From positions 45,914 to 109,913 of the forward strand of contig NZ_JOEH01000030.1 in the NCBI RefSeq assembly GCF_000719095.1: 64,000 nt of DNA. The letters are read 5' to 3'. The notes under the pieces are model-generated. The model worked only from the letters and a program-made list of their open reading frames with translations, was not told where the DNA came from and did not search any database. The position numbers and the translations under genes were made by a program. The DNA comes from Streptacidiphilus jeojiense (GTDB taxonomy: Bacteria; Actinomycetota; Actinomycetes; Streptomycetales; Streptomycetaceae). Shown piece after piece: positions 27,324 through 37,397 of this stretch (position 1 is its first letter; each line of letters opens with the position of its first letter).

Positions 27324-29195
27324 ATGACGACCACCACCGAGGAGCCGTTCCGAGCCCTGCTGGAAGCGGCCCCCGACGCCATGGTGATCGTGGACGACAG
27401 CGGCGTGATACGGCTGGTCAATGCCCAGACAGAGGCCCTGTTCGGCTATCCGCGGCAGGAACTGCTCGGTCGGCCGATCGAGATCCTGGTGCCGCAGCGT
27501 TTCCGCGCCCAGCACCCCGCCCACCGGTTCGGCTACTCGGTGAACCAGCAGGTCCGTCCGATGGGTGCGGGCCTGGAGCTGTACGGGCTGCGCAAGGACG
27601 GCGCCGAGTTCCCGGTCGAGATCAGCCTCAGTCCGCTGGAGACCCCCGACGGGCTGCTGATCTCGGCCGCGGTCCGTGACGTCAGCGAGCGCAAGTCGGC
27701 CGAGGAGCGCTTCCGCGGACTCCTGGAGGCCGCCCCCGACGCCATGGTGATCGTGGACGACGCCGGCACCATCCAGCTCGTCAACGCCCAGACCGAGACG
27801 CTGTTCGGCTACGGGCGCGAGGAACTGCTCGGACGGCAGGTGGAGGTGCTGGTGCCCGAGCGGTTCCACCGGCACCATCCCGGCCACCGGCACGGCTACG
27901 TCGACAACCGCCGGGTCCGTCCGATGGGCGCGGGCCTGGAGCTGTACGGGCTGCGCAAGGACGGCGCCGAGTTCCCCGTCGAGATCAGCCTCAGCCCCCT
28001 GGAGACCCCTGACGGGACCCTGGTCTCCGCCGCCATCCGGGACGTCAGCACGCGCAAACTGGTCGAGACGAAGCTGGCCGAGCTCTACGAGCAGCAGCGG
28101 CACGTGGCACTGACCCTGCAGCGCAGTCTGATGGGCTCACCGGCCCCGCTGCCCGGGATGGACACCTCCAGCCGCTACTTTCCCGCTCGCCAGGGCGCCG
28201 GCGTCGGCGGGGACTGGTTCGACCTGATCGCCCTGGGCGGGGGCCGGGTCGGGATCCTGATCGGCGACGTGATGGGCCGCGGTCTGGAGGCCGCCGCCGT
28301 GATGGGCCAGCTGCGTTCGGCCTCGCACGCGCTGGCCAAGACGGGCATGCCGCCCTGGCAGCTGATGCGCGCCCTGGACGCGGTGGTCAGCGAACTCCCC
28401 GACCAGCTGGTGACCTGCTGCTACCTGGTCCTGGACCCCGACCAGGGCCGGCTGACCGTGTGCTCGGCCGGCCACCTGCCACTGCTGCTGGTCGACCCGG
28501 ACGGCCGTGCGCGCGAGCTGCCGGTGCCGGTCAGCGTCCCGCTGGGGGTCGGCGAGGTGCCGCACCAGGAAACCGTGCTGCCGGTGCTCCCCGGGTCGGT
28601 TCTGGCCCTGTACACCGACGGCCTGGTGGAGACACCCGTCAGTGACATCGAGCTTCAGGTCAAGGCCCTGGGTCTCGCGCTGGAGAAGGCGGTGGCGGAC
28701 ACTCCGGGGCTGGAGGCGGCGGCGGACTCGGTGCTCGCGGCCCTGCTGCCCGACCCGAAGGACTACGCCGACGATGTGACACTGCTGCTGGTCCGTATCC
28801 CCTGCGCCCCGGTCACCGCGGTCTCAGCGACGCTGGCGGTGGAACCGCAGAGTGTCGGCGCCGGGCGTCGCTTCCTGCGCCGCACCCTGGAGGAGTGGGA
28901 CTGCCAGGAACTCGCGGACACCGCCTGCCTGCTGGCCTCGGAACTGCTGTCCAACGCGGTCCGGCATGCCTGCGGCCCACTGCGGCTGCGGCTGCGCCAG
29001 GCCGGGGCGGAACTCAGCGTCGAGGTCTGCGACGGCAGCCCGGTGCTGCCGCACGCCAGGTCGGCCGGACCTGAGGAGGAGTCGGGCCGCGGACTGGCCC
29101 TGGTGGACTCGCTCGCCTCGGACTGGGGCACGCTGCCCACCGGTGAGGGCAAGGCGGTCTGGTTCTCGCTGCCGCTCCCCGCACCAGTGGGCTGA
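27324..29195 (+). CDS. PAS-PAS-PP2C phosphatase with HATPase (RsbU/RsbW-like fusion)
   Basis: A 623-residue signalling protein. Two nearly identical PAS domains (about 8-120 and 129-241) are followed by a SpoIIE/PP2C phosphatase ([44 protein letters not shown]; about 265-490) and a C-terminal HATPase of the anti-sigma-kinase type ([23 protein letters not shown]). Streptomycetes use such proteins to control anti-sigma and anti-anti-sigma factors; the partner is not in this neighbourhood. The PAS pair looks like a recent tandem duplication at the DNA level. Cytoplasmic, monocistronic. Confidence 0.92.
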   Translation: MTTTTEEPFRALLEAAPDAMVIVDDSGVIRLVNAQTEALFGYPRQELLGRPIEILVPQRFRAQHPAHRFGYSVNQQVRPMGAGLELYGLRKDGAEFPVEISLSPLETPDGLLISAAVRDVSERKSAEERFRGLLEAAPDAMVIVDDAGTIQLVNAQTETLFGYGREELLGRQVEVLVPERFHRHHPGHRHGYVDNRRVRPMGAGLELYGLRKDGAEFPVEISLSPLETPDGTLVSAAIRDVSTRKLVETKLAELYEQQRHVALTLQRSLMGSPAPLPGMDTSSRYFPARQGAGVGGDWFDLIALGGGRVGILIGDVMGRGLEAAAVMGQLRSASHALAKTGMPPWQLMRALDAVVSELPDQLVTCCYLVLDPDQGRLTVCSAGHLPLLLVDPDGRARELPVPVSVPLGVGEVPHQETVLPVLPGSVLALYTDGLVETPVSDIELQVKALGLALEKAVADTPGLEAAADSVLAALLPDPKDYADDVTLLLVRIPCAPVTAVSATLAVEPQSVGAGRRFLRRTLEEWDCQELADTACLLASELLSNAVRHACGPLRLRLRQAGAELSVEVCDGSPVLPHARSAGPEEESGRGLALVDSLASDWGTLPTGEGKAVWFSLPLPAPVG

Positions 29196-29373
29196 CGCGG
29201 GTTCAGAGCGGTGGCTCGGCACCGACGGCGGCGCGTCGGGCTTCCAGCCGGGCGGCTGGGATGCGGGACCGCGACAACCGAGTACGGCAACACCGGGAGC
29301 CGGGTCATCGAGGTGCAGTGCCTGCTGTTCGCACGTCGTCACAGCGGACTGCACCGCCACGGATCCCCGGCTA

Positions 29374-29712
29374 CTACGTCCAGGCCACTGCCACGACGAC
29401 TGCGGCGGCTGTGGACGTGCCGACGCCGTAGAAGGGCCAGGCCTTCCGGTTGCGCATGCCCACCAGCGCGATCGCCGCCACCAGGGCGTCCAGGGCCAGC
29501 TTCACCCACATCTTCGCGTCGATCACCGGCAGGTCCAACGACATGCGGACCCATATCAGCCCGGCGCCGGTGACCAGTTGGACGCCCGCGCTGGTGACCA
29601 TGTAGCCGCCGGTCACCGGGTCCTTGCCCCGCAACTGGTAGAACAGCCCGCCCAGGATCGCGGCGAAGCCGAAGAGGTGGAAGACGAGGAACACGTACCG
29701 AAGGGTCTCCAT
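29374..29712 (-). CDS. Small four-helix membrane protein
   Basis: A 112-residue hydrophobic protein with about four membrane helices (VFLVFHLFGFAAILGGLFYQ, MVTSAGVQLVTGAGLIWV, LALDALVAAIALVGM, and the C-terminal alanine/valine-rich end). Small integral membrane proteins of this pattern are common in actinomycetes, usually without known function. The ATG at 29712 begins the conserved METLRYVFLV. It converges on the phosphatase gene and has no operon partner. Confidence 0.75.
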   Translation of the reverse strand: METLRYVFLVFHLFGFAAILGGLFYQLRGKDPVTGGYMVTSAGVQLVTGAGLIWVRMSLDLPVIDAKMWVKLALDALVAAIALVGMRNRKAWPFYGVGTSTAAAVVVAVAWT

Positions 29713-30145
29713 GCCAGTGAACTCTCTGTCGTGAGCGGACGAAGGGGAAGATCCTCGATCAGGGCTTCCGCATAGAGGACAAGGCAGCGACCAGCCGCGT
29801 GACATCCCCGGGCCGGGCAGATGGGAGACCTGCGTCACAACCAGCTGCTCGGCCGTCGTGGATCCGGGGCTCCTGGGCTGATCGAGCGAGCCCGTTATGC
29901 CTGCCCGGTCTCGAAGCGGCTCACCCTGCCGCCGTCGACCGTGAACCTCCAGGCAGTGCGGCCCCCTTCCCCGGATCCGCCCTCTGGAGGCGGGTGATGC
30001 ACAGCAGCCAAGCGTGCCTTTGAATGACTGTCAAGACCCGTATCCTGGCTGGGCTTCGTAGCTTCAGCGCCAGCTTTCCATGATCTTCAAAAGGGCTACG
30101 TCATCTTCATTGACAGCGGAAAAGAACCACCTTAGGTTTCCGGCC
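29713..30145. other. Intergenic region with a minus-strand relic
   Basis: About 430 bases upstream of the ROK regulator. On the minus strand near 29895-29970 the sequence reads GRTAWRFTVDGGRVSRFETG before a stop, like the end of a SnoaL-type or similar small enzyme. No start or upstream part is left. The promoter of the ROK gene lies near the right end. Nothing else was seen. Confidence 0.35.
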
Positions 30146-31327
30146 ATGCCCTCGGCCTCTGCTCGTGAGGCGGCTCTGGCGACCACGCCGGCCGCTTCCC
30201 TGGTCTTCACCACCGTGCTCTCCCACGGTCCGCTCACCCGGGCCGAGATAGCGCGGCGGACCAGGCTGTCCGCGGCCGCAGTCACCAAGGCAGTGCGCCC
30301 CCTGATGGAGTTGGGCTATGTGATCGAGGACCCGAACCAGGGCACACGGTCCGCTCTCGGGCGTCCGGCCATTCCCGTGCGGGTGGACGGCGGCAAGGCG
30401 TTCTTCGTCGGAGTCAAAGTCACCGGCGACGAGATCATCGCCGTCCTGGCCGATCTGTGCTGCCGCATCCGGGTCGTCCGCCACCTCGCACTGGCGGACC
30501 GTCAGCCGGGGGCAGTGCTCGCCTCGATCGCCGAGCTGGTGCTGGAACTCCTCACGGAGGCAGAGGGATTCGGTGCACCGGTGCGTGGTCTGGGCATCGC
30601 CGTCTCGGGCGATGTCGACCGGGAGGACGGCGTCGTGCGCTACTCGCCCTTCCTGCAGTGGCGGGACGTGCGGCTCGCCGAGATCATCGGCGCTGCCACC
30701 GGATTGCCGGTCACGGTCGACAACGACGTACGGGCGCTCACCGTCGCCGAGCAGTGGTTCGGAGCCGGAGTGGGTCTGTCCAGCTTCGCCCTGGTGACCG
30801 TGGGCGCCGGCATCGGCTGTGGCCTGGTGGTGCACGATCGGGTGGTGTCGGGAGCGCACGGGGTGACCGGCGAGATCGGACATGTGTCCATCGACCCGCT
30901 CGGTCCGTGCTGTTACTGCGGCAACAACGGATGCGTCGAGGCCATCGCGGCGGATCCGGCGATCCTGCGCGGAGTTCGTGAGGCCACCGGCAAGCCCGTG
31001 GCCACCGCAGCCGAAGCGCTGGAACTGGCCCGCAGCGGCGACCTGGGGGCACGCGAGGTGTACGCGCGGGCCGGCCAGGCCATCGGCCAGGCCATCGGCT
31101 CGGTGGTGAACCTCTTCGGTCCGCAGCGAGTGATCATCTCGGGCGAAGGACTCGCTGCCTACGACCTGTTCGCCGAAGGCATCCGCGACGCTTTCGCCGC
31201 GTCCGCCTTCGGCAGCGCCGCACAGAGCGATGTGATGACGCGTCCGCTGCCATTCGAAGAGTGGGCGCGCGGGGCCGCGGCCACCGCCATCCAGTCCTTC
31301 ATCGGATCAGACACCTACGAGGAGTAG
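30146..31327 (+). CDS. ROK-family transcriptional regulator
   Basis: A 393-residue ROK repressor. An N-terminal winged helix-turn-helix (SHGPLTRAEIARRTRLSAAA, about 27-50) is followed by a sugar-kinase-like domain with the zinc-binding ROK signature GHVSIDPLGPCCYCGNNGCV. Such regulators bind a sugar or sugar phosphate and release operators of sugar-use genes. The GH27 and GH95 glycosidase genes lie immediately downstream on the same strand, so it most likely controls their expression. ATG 30146 was chosen for length; an ATG at 30080 adds 22 residues without family character. Confidence 0.9.
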   Translation: MPSASAREAALATTPAASLVFTTVLSHGPLTRAEIARRTRLSAAAVTKAVRPLMELGYVIEDPNQGTRSALGRPAIPVRVDGGKAFFVGVKVTGDEIIAVLADLCCRIRVVRHLALADRQPGAVLASIAELVLELLTEAEGFGAPVRGLGIAVSGDVDREDGVVRYSPFLQWRDVRLAEIIGAATGLPVTVDNDVRALTVAEQWFGAGVGLSSFALVTVGAGIGCGLVVHDRVVSGAHGVTGEIGHVSIDPLGPCCYCGNNGCVEAIAADPAILRGVREATGKPVATAAEALELARSGDLGAREVYARAGQAIGQAIGSVVNLFGPQRVIISGEGLAAYDLFAEGIRDAFAASAFGSAAQSDVMTRPLPFEEWARGAAATAIQSFIGSDTYEE

Positions 31328-31668
31328 CAATGACGCCGCAGAGCCGCACCCGTCGAACCCACTTAGGCCCGGCCCTCGGCGCCGAGCGGTGCTTCGGCGC
31401 TGTTCGGTGTCGGAGGCACTGCCCGGCGGGACGCCGGAGCACATCCCCGACCCGGACCTCATCGCGGTCGGCGCCCCCGTGACCCGATCCCCACGCTGCT
31501 GATCCGGTCCACGCTCCGGCGTCAGTTCACCAGCAGCCCCACCATCGGTTCGGGCAAGGGCTGAGCCGCCTGCCCGAACGGCCCTGACGGTCGCCCCCGG
31601 CGACCGGAACGCACCTGCCCCTGCCCGATTCCCCCCGCATGCCCCCACCACCACTGGAGGTTCGACCC
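31328..31668. other. Leader region of the GH27 gene
   Basis: About 340 bases between the ROK gene and the GH27 gene. No gene was recognised. A 12-bp perfect palindrome (CTCGGCGCCGAG, 31375-31386) could be a regulator site or chance GC symmetry. The GH27 ribosome site GGAGG lies at its right end. Confidence 0.4.
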
Positions 31669-33549
31669 ATGCGGTCATCCTCGCACTCACCCCTGTCCAG
31701 AATCCCGGCCGGCGCCTGGCGCCGCACCACCAGAGCCACCCTGGCCCTCGCCGTCACCGTCGGCTTCGCCACCGCCGTCAGCGGCGCCGCCCATGCGAAC
31801 ACCGAGCCCTCCGCTGCCACAGCCCCCGCCGCCCCCTCCATCGCCCCCGCGACCCCGGCGAGCGCCACCTCCGGCGTCGCCGACACGCCGTACATGGGCT
31901 GGTCCAGCTGGAGCATGCAGTCCTCCAGCTACCCCGGACTGAACCCGGACGGCAACTACAGCTACCTCACCGAGGCGAACGTCCTGAAGCAGACGGACGC
32001 GCTGGCCACCACGCTGAAGAGCGCCGGTTACGACTACGTCAACATCGACGCCGGCTGGTGGATGGACAACAGCTGGACGCCCGAGTACGACCAGTACGGA
32101 CGGCAGACACCCGACCCGACGCGCTTCCCCGACGGCATGAAAGCGGTAGCCGACCACATCCACTCCAAGGGCCTCAAGGCCGGCATCTACCTGCCGGTGG
32201 GCCTGGAGAAGGGCGCGTACGGCGGCGGCACGGTGCCGATCTACAACGCGCCCGGCTGCACCACCGCCGACATCGTCTACCCGGACCTGCGCACCACCAA
32301 CGGCTGGGACAGCGCGTACAAGCTGAACTTCGACAACCCGTGCGCGCAGAAGTTCGTCGACTCGCAGGCGCAGGAACTCGCCGACTGGGGATACGACTTC
32401 CTCAAGCTGGACGGCGTGGGACCGGGCTCGGGCAAGTCCGGTGACAACTACGACAACGTCGCCGACGTCGCCGCCTGGAACAAGGCCATCGCCGCAACCG
32501 GGCGCCCGATCCATCTGGAGATCTCCTGGTCGCTCAGCATCGCCAACGCCGCCGACTGGAAGCAGTACTCCAACGGCTGGCGCATCGACACCGATGTCGA
32601 GTGCTACTGCGGCACACTGGTCACCTGGGAGAACTCGGTCAACGACCGGTGGACCGACGCCCCCGCATGGAGCAACAAGGCGGGCCCCGGCGGCTGGAAC
32701 GACCTCGACTCGCTCGATGTCGGCAACGGTCAGATGGACGGCCTCACCAACGCCGAGCGGCAGAGCTACATGACCCTGTGGGCCATCAACAAGTCGCCGC
32801 TGTTCACCGGTGACGACCTCACCAAACTGGACAGCTACGGGCTCTCGCTGCTGACCAACAAGGAAGTCATCGCCGTCGACCAGAACACCTCACCCGTCGC
32901 GCGTCCGATCACCCCGACGGGCGACCAGCAGGTCTGGGGCACCAAGAATGCCGACGGGAGCTACACCGTCGCCCTGTTCAACCTGGGCACCTCGCCGGCA
33001 TCGGTCACCGCCGACTGGGCCGCCCTCGGATTCACCGGCAACGCCTCCGTGCGCGACCTGTGGAACAAGTCGAACCTGGGAACGTACAAGAGCAAGATCA
33101 CCGAGGCGCTGCCCGCACACGGCTCGCGCCTGTTCACCATCAAGCCCGCCGGCGCCCCGCTGACGACCACGAGCTACGAGGCCGAGGCCGCCGACAACAC
33201 CCTGGCGGGCAACGCCTCGGTGGCCGGGTGCGACGCCTGCTCCGGCGGCAAGAAGGTCGGCAACCTCTACCTCGGCGGCAAGCTGACCTTCAACGACATC
33301 ACGGTGAAGAAGGCCGGGATCTACGACATCGACGTCGCCTACGTCAGCGGCGACCCGCGCGCGATGACCATCTACTCCAACAACGGCAACGGCACCAGCG
33401 TGCCCTTCCCCTCCACGGGCGACTGGGGCACACCTCAGACGATCAGCGTCCAGCTGGCCCTGAAGGCGGGGACCAACACCATCACCTTCGACAGCGGCAC
33501 CGGATACGGACCCGACATCGACAAGATCGCCGTTCCGCAGTCCTCCTGA
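31669..33549 (+). CDS. Secreted GH27 alpha-galactosidase-like enzyme with C-terminal CBM
   Basis: A 626-residue exported glycoside hydrolase. A long signal peptide (RRTTRATLALAVTVGFATAV, then A-rich to about residue 45) leads to a GH27 clan-D barrel: YMGWSSWSM, YVNIDAGWW, KAGIYLPVG, and DFLKLDG with the likely nucleophile Asp. A C-terminal carbohydrate-binding module of the CBM35 kind follows from about 505 (TSYEAEAADNTLAG...). GH27 enzymes release terminal galactose, beta-L-arabinopyranose or related sugars. The acid/base region reads WRIDTDVECYC instead of the usual form, so specificity may differ. Strong GGAGG site. Confidence 0.85.
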   Translation: MRSSSHSPLSRIPAGAWRRTTRATLALAVTVGFATAVSGAAHANTEPSAATAPAAPSIAPATPASATSGVADTPYMGWSSWSMQSSSYPGLNPDGNYSYLTEANVLKQTDALATTLKSAGYDYVNIDAGWWMDNSWTPEYDQYGRQTPDPTRFPDGMKAVADHIHSKGLKAGIYLPVGLEKGAYGGGTVPIYNAPGCTTADIVYPDLRTTNGWDSAYKLNFDNPCAQKFVDSQAQELADWGYDFLKLDGVGPGSGKSGDNYDNVADVAAWNKAIAATGRPIHLEISWSLSIANAADWKQYSNGWRIDTDVECYCGTLVTWENSVNDRWTDAPAWSNKAGPGGWNDLDSLDVGNGQMDGLTNAERQSYMTLWAINKSPLFTGDDLTKLDSYGLSLLTNKEVIAVDQNTSPVARPITPTGDQQVWGTKNADGSYTVALFNLGTSPASVTADWAALGFTGNASVRDLWNKSNLGTYKSKITEALPAHGSRLFTIKPAGAPLTTTSYEAEAADNTLAGNASVAGCDACSGGKKVGNLYLGGKLTFNDITVKKAGIYDIDVAYVSGDPRAMTIYSNNGNGTSVPFPSTGDWGTPQTISVQLALKAGTNTITFDSGTGYGPDIDKIAVPQSS

Positions 33550-33561
33550 CGTCCAGTGACC

Positions 33562-33599
33562 CCCGCGGGGCCCGGCCCGCACCACCCGGGCCCCGCGGG
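33562..33599 (+). terminator. Strong hairpin between GH27 and GH95 genes
   Basis: CCCGCGGGGCCCGG (33562-33575) pairs perfectly with CCGGGCCCCGCGGG (33586-33599) over a 10-base loop, 12 bases after the GH27 stop. A 14-bp perfect GC stem should stop or weaken transcription, so the GH95 gene may have its own promoter or be read at a lower level. Confidence 0.75.
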
Positions 33600-33673
33600 A
33601 ACCGGGCCCCACCCGCACCGCCCGCAGCCGTCGTCTTGGCATCCGCCGTTTCCCCGAACAGGGAGTCAGCACC

Positions 33674-36121
33674 GTGAACATCCAACGCACCGAAGCCCCC
33701 GACAGCCGCCCCGGACAACAGCCGGCAGAGATCCACCGCCCCAACCGCAGGGGCTTTCTGGCGCTCGCCGCCGGCACCGGCGCCGCCGTCGCGCTCGGTG
33801 GCCTGCCCGCCTTCACCGCCTCGGCCGCCCCGCAGCGCCCCACCGCATCGCCCCTGCTGTCCGCGGCCGACGCTGCGAAGAACCAGCTGTGGTGGCAGGC
33901 CCCCGGCTCCGCCAACTCGATGATCAACCAGGGCCTGCCGGTCGGCAACGGACGCCTCTCCGCGCTCGCGAGCAACGACCCCTCCAGCGAACTCCTGATG
34001 ATCACAGACGCCTCGCTGTGGACCGGCGGCCTCAACGACTCGCTCACCGACGACGGCCAGTTCCCCTACGGCCGGGACGACTTCGGCTCACTCACCCTGC
34101 TGGCCCAGCTCACCGTCGCCATCCCCGACCACGACCTGGGCAACGTCAACAACTACCGCCGCACCCTCGACCTGGCCCAGGGCCTGGTCGGTGCCACGTA
34201 CGACATCTCCGGCGTCACCTACCAACGGCAGATCTTCGCCAGCCGCCCCGACGACTCCATCGTCCTGTACTTCTCCCAGCACGGCGGCGGCACCTACACC
34301 GGCACCATCACCCTCGCCGGCACCCACAGCGAGACCACCACCGCCGACAGCGCCGGACGCTACGCCTCGTTCGGCGCCACGCTCGGCAACGGCCTGAAGT
34401 ACGGCGCCGCCACGACCGCCTACAGCAGCACCGGCAAGGTCCTCGTCAACGGTACGACGATCACCTTCAGCGGCTGCAAGGACCTCACCGTCGTGGTCAG
34501 CGGCGGCACCGACTACGCGCCCGACTCGGCCGCCGGATACCGCAACCCGTCCGTGGACCCGCAGGCCCTCGCCAGGACCAAGGTCCTGGCCGCGGCCCGC
34601 CACTCAGCGAACACCCTGCTGCACACCCACGTCGCCGACTTCCTCCCGCTGTCCGGTCAACTGGACATCGACCTCGGCGCCTCCTCGGCCGCGCAACGCG
34701 AACTGGACACCTGGGACCGGTTGCAGGCGCGCTGGCGCGACAACGTCCCCGACCCGGAGCTCGAGGCCGCCTACCTGCAGTTCAGCCGCTATCTCATGAT
34801 CTCCGGATCGCGGGCCGGCAGCCTGCCGATGGGCCTCCAGGGCGGATGGCTGGACGGCAACGACCCGGACTGGATGGGCGACTACCACACCGACATCAAC
34901 ATCCAGATGAACTACTGGGCCACCGACCGGGTCGGCCTGTCCAACCAGTTCGACGCCCTCACCGACTACTGCCTCGCGCAGCTGCCCGACTGGTCGGACC
35001 TCACCCAGCGACTGTTCAACACCCCGACCAACCGGTACCGCAACTCCAGCGGCAAGATCGCCGGCTGGACGGTGGCCATCTCCACCAACCCCTACGGAGG
35101 CGGCGGCTGGTGGTGGCACCCGGCCGGCAACGCCTGGCTGTGCCTGAGCCTGTTCGAGCACTACGAGTTCACTCAGGACCGCGCGTACCTGGAGAAGATC
35201 TACCCGCTCCTCAAGGGCGCCGTGCAGTTCTGGGAGGCCCGCCTCATCACCACGACCGTCACCGACGCCTCCGGCGCCTCCCGCGAGGTCCTGATCAACG
35301 ACAGCGACTGGTCGCCCGAACAGGGCCCGCTCGACGCCAAGGGCATCACCTATGCCCAGGAACTGGTGTGGAACCTCTTCGGCAACTACCACACCGCCAC
35401 CACGGAGCTCGGCAGGGACGCCGCCTACCGCGCCACCATCGACGGTCTGCGGGCCCGCCTGTACCTGCCCGTGGTCAGCCCCACCAGCGGCTGGCTGGAG
35501 GAGTGGATGTCGCCCGACAACCTCGGCGAGACCACGCACCGCCACCTCTCCCCGCTCATCGGCCTGTTCCCCGGCGACCGGATCCGCCCGGACGACTCCA
35601 CGCCCAAGGACATCCTCGCCGGCGCGACCGCGCTGCTGACCGCACGCGGCATGACCAGCTTCGGCTGGGCCCAGGCCTGGCGCAGCCTGTGCTGGTCGCG
35701 GCTGAAAGACTCGGAGAAGGCGTACCAGGAGGTCGTCAACAACCTCAAGCCGTCGGTGAACGGGGGCAACGGCAGCGCGCAGAACCTCTTCGACATCTAC
35801 GAGGTCTCGCAGGGCGACGGCATCTTCCAGATCGAGTCGAACTTCGGCACGGCCGCCGCGATCATCGAGATGCTGCTCTACTCGCGGCCGGGACACGTCG
35901 AGCTGCTGCCCGCGCTGCCCGCGGCCTGGGCGGCCGCCGGCTCGATATCCGGTGTGGGCGTCCGCGGCGGCTTCGTCGCCGACCTGAGCTGGAAGAACGG
36001 CAAGGTCACCCAGGTCACCCTGAAGAGCGTCGGCGGCAGTTCCACGACGCTCGTCTGCAACGGGAGTTCGCGACAGATCAGCGTCAGGACCGGTCAGTCC
36101 GTCACGCTGCGGAACCTCTGA
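33674..36121 (+). CDS. Tat-exported GH95 alpha-L-fucosidase/galactosidase-like enzyme
   Basis: An 815-residue glycoside hydrolase of family 95, which removes alpha-L-fucose or alpha-L-galactose from polysaccharide side chains. A twin-arginine signal is present (NRRGFLALAAGTGAAVALGG, about 24-43). Family segments are QGLPVGNGRLSALA, LQGGWLDGNDPDWMGDYHTD, NIQMNYWATDRVGL, NDSDWSPEQGPLDAKGITYA and HLSPLIGLFPGDRI. GTG 33674 follows GGGAG. Together with the GH27 enzyme and ROK regulator it forms a locus for stripping galactose- and fucose-type residues from plant or algal glycans outside the cell. Confidence 0.9.
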   Translation: MNIQRTEAPDSRPGQQPAEIHRPNRRGFLALAAGTGAAVALGGLPAFTASAAPQRPTASPLLSAADAAKNQLWWQAPGSANSMINQGLPVGNGRLSALASNDPSSELLMITDASLWTGGLNDSLTDDGQFPYGRDDFGSLTLLAQLTVAIPDHDLGNVNNYRRTLDLAQGLVGATYDISGVTYQRQIFASRPDDSIVLYFSQHGGGTYTGTITLAGTHSETTTADSAGRYASFGATLGNGLKYGAATTAYSSTGKVLVNGTTITFSGCKDLTVVVSGGTDYAPDSAAGYRNPSVDPQALARTKVLAAARHSANTLLHTHVADFLPLSGQLDIDLGASSAAQRELDTWDRLQARWRDNVPDPELEAAYLQFSRYLMISGSRAGSLPMGLQGGWLDGNDPDWMGDYHTDINIQMNYWATDRVGLSNQFDALTDYCLAQLPDWSDLTQRLFNTPTNRYRNSSGKIAGWTVAISTNPYGGGGWWWHPAGNAWLCLSLFEHYEFTQDRAYLEKIYPLLKGAVQFWEARLITTTVTDASGASREVLINDSDWSPEQGPLDAKGITYAQELVWNLFGNYHTATTELGRDAAYRATIDGLRARLYLPVVSPTSGWLEEWMSPDNLGETTHRHLSPLIGLFPGDRIRPDDSTPKDILAGATALLTARGMTSFGWAQAWRSLCWSRLKDSEKAYQEVVNNLKPSVNGGNGSAQNLFDIYEVSQGDGIFQIESNFGTAAAIIEMLLYSRPGHVELLPALPAAWAAAGSISGVGVRGGFVADLSWKNGKVTQVTLKSVGGSSTTLVCNGSSRQISVRTGQSVTLRNL

Positions 36122-36160
36122 AGAGGCTGGGGAAACACAGGAACCGGCCCCCGCCAGGGT

Positions 36161-36188
36161 GCCCGCGAGCCCGGACGGGCTCGCGGGC
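36161..36188. terminator. Bidirectional terminator hairpin
   Basis: GCCCGCGAGCCC (36161-36172), a 4-base loop GGAC, and GGGCTCGCGGGC (36177-36188) form a perfect 12-bp stem 40 bases after the GH95 stop, in the convergent gap to the next gene. Confidence 0.8.
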
Positions 36189-36333
36189 AGGACGGAGCGG
36201 CAGGCCAGTCTCCGCGCGCAGCGGACGCAGCACCGGCAGCAATCGGTACCGACTCTCCCTGCGTTGCGGGTTGCCCGTCGGCGCGGGCCGAGAGCCTGAT
36301 GATCAGGGTCTGTGGGCGGTGGGCGCCACTGAT

Positions 36334-36951
36334 TCATGCCGGCAGGCGTGTGGTCAGGGCATTGGCGAATCGGTGGTACTCAGCGACGACCGGCATGCTT
36401 GTGTTCTGCCCGTAGTGGGCGAGTCCTTGTGCGAGGCCTGCGCGGGTCTCGTCCGTGGCCCCGCGCAGAAAGTGAAGGGCTGGGATGAGAAGCCTGGCTC
36501 GGTCGGGATTGGGCACGTTTCCGCCTGCTCGAAGGGCGGTCAGCAGTGCGTCTGTGTTGGCGTGTTGCCGGGCGAACGGCAGGCCGTAGGTCTCAACGAG
36601 GTCGTGCAGCTCGTCCGCGACCCGTCCCGCGTCATCCGGTTCGGTGACCTGTAGTTGCAGAAAGCTGTTGCCGGGGGTGAGGTAGCCGACCGATTGAGCG
36701 ATCGTGGCCGCCGTCTGGGACCTGGCCCCAGTGATGTCGGCGAGGAGTCGTTCGAGGGGGTCGTAGCGCAGGCCGACCACTGGGTTGATCTTCAGCGGGT
36801 ACTGCTTCGAGGCGCGGTTGAGTCCGACCCAGGCGTGGAAACCGTCGCCGAGGTCGTGGGTGTAGATGTCGCCGGTGCGCTTGCGCCACTCGGCACCGGT
36901 CATCCGGTCCCGCGTGGCGGTGCTGAACGCGGCGATCAGATCGCGCATCAT
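36334..36951 (-). CDS. Hypothetical soluble protein
   Basis: A 205-residue cytoplasmic protein not recognised by family. It starts with a helical stretch (MMRDLIAAFSTATRDRM), has an aromatic beta segment DIYTHDLGDGFHAWVGLNRA, then helical repeats to the end. The layout recalls DUF4304-type proteins of unknown function, but the match is weak. It converges on the GH95 gene and lies beside transposase debris, so it may be accessory. Confidence 0.6.
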   Translation of the reverse strand: MMRDLIAAFSTATRDRMTGAEWRKRTGDIYTHDLGDGFHAWVGLNRASKQYPLKINPVVGLRYDPLERLLADITGARSQTAATIAQSVGYLTPGNSFLQLQVTEPDDAGRVADELHDLVETYGLPFARQHANTDALLTALRAGGNVPNPDRARLLIPALHFLRGATDETRAGLAQGLAHYGQNTSMPVVAEYHRFANALTTRLPA

Positions 36952-37007
36952 CAGCCCAGCCTAGTGATCCCTCTCGTGGTTCGCGGGTGGACTGGATTCG
37001 CTGGGAA

Positions 37008-37121
37008 CTATGCGCTGTCGGCGAGTCGGTGCCGGTAGTGGCTGCGTCGGGCCCGGGCCTGGTGCCGGCGCCGCCAGGTCGACCAGTGCAGCAGGTGGTC
37101 CCATAAGTCCAGTGCCTCACC
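37008..37121 (-). pseudogene. Transposase C-terminal remnant
   Basis: About 37 codons read GEALDLWDHLLHWSTWRRRH then QARARRSHYRHRL and a stop. The basic WxxWRRRHQxxARxxHYRRR tail is typical of the end of IS701-like DDE transposases. No upstream part of the enzyme follows in frame. The rest of the gap 36952-37397 holds no other recognisable gene, though a short minus-strand tail (FGTCLDATGFDADGTKLQLF, ending at 37301) may be another relic. Confidence 0.5.
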
Positions 37122-37397
37122 TGGTAGTGATCCAGGCCGACCTGCCCTTTTATGGAGCATCTCCCAGGTCGAGTTTGTTGGATCCGGCCCTGACTGATCA
37201 GGTCGGTCACGGGGCTGTGTCAGTGACGGCTGACTCCATCGTTCAAGGATCGGTACCAGCGCTTTGCGAAGGTCTGAAGGACCGCGGTAGTGCACAGCGG
37301 TCATGCCGGACCGAAGAGCTGCAGCTTTGTTCCGTCGGCGTCGAAGCCGGTGGCGTCGAGGCATGTGCCGAAGGCTGTCACCCGGCAGTATGAGGCC

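Noticed and set aside
25923..28103. Minus-strand open frame of 726 codons
   Set aside because: It is antisense to adhP and the PAS phosphatase; no start context and no protein-like motifs.
33556..36654. Plus-strand open frame of 1032 codons over the GH95 gene
   Set aside because: Arg/Pro/His-rich shadow in another frame of the GH95 gene, which has a Tat signal and clear family segments.
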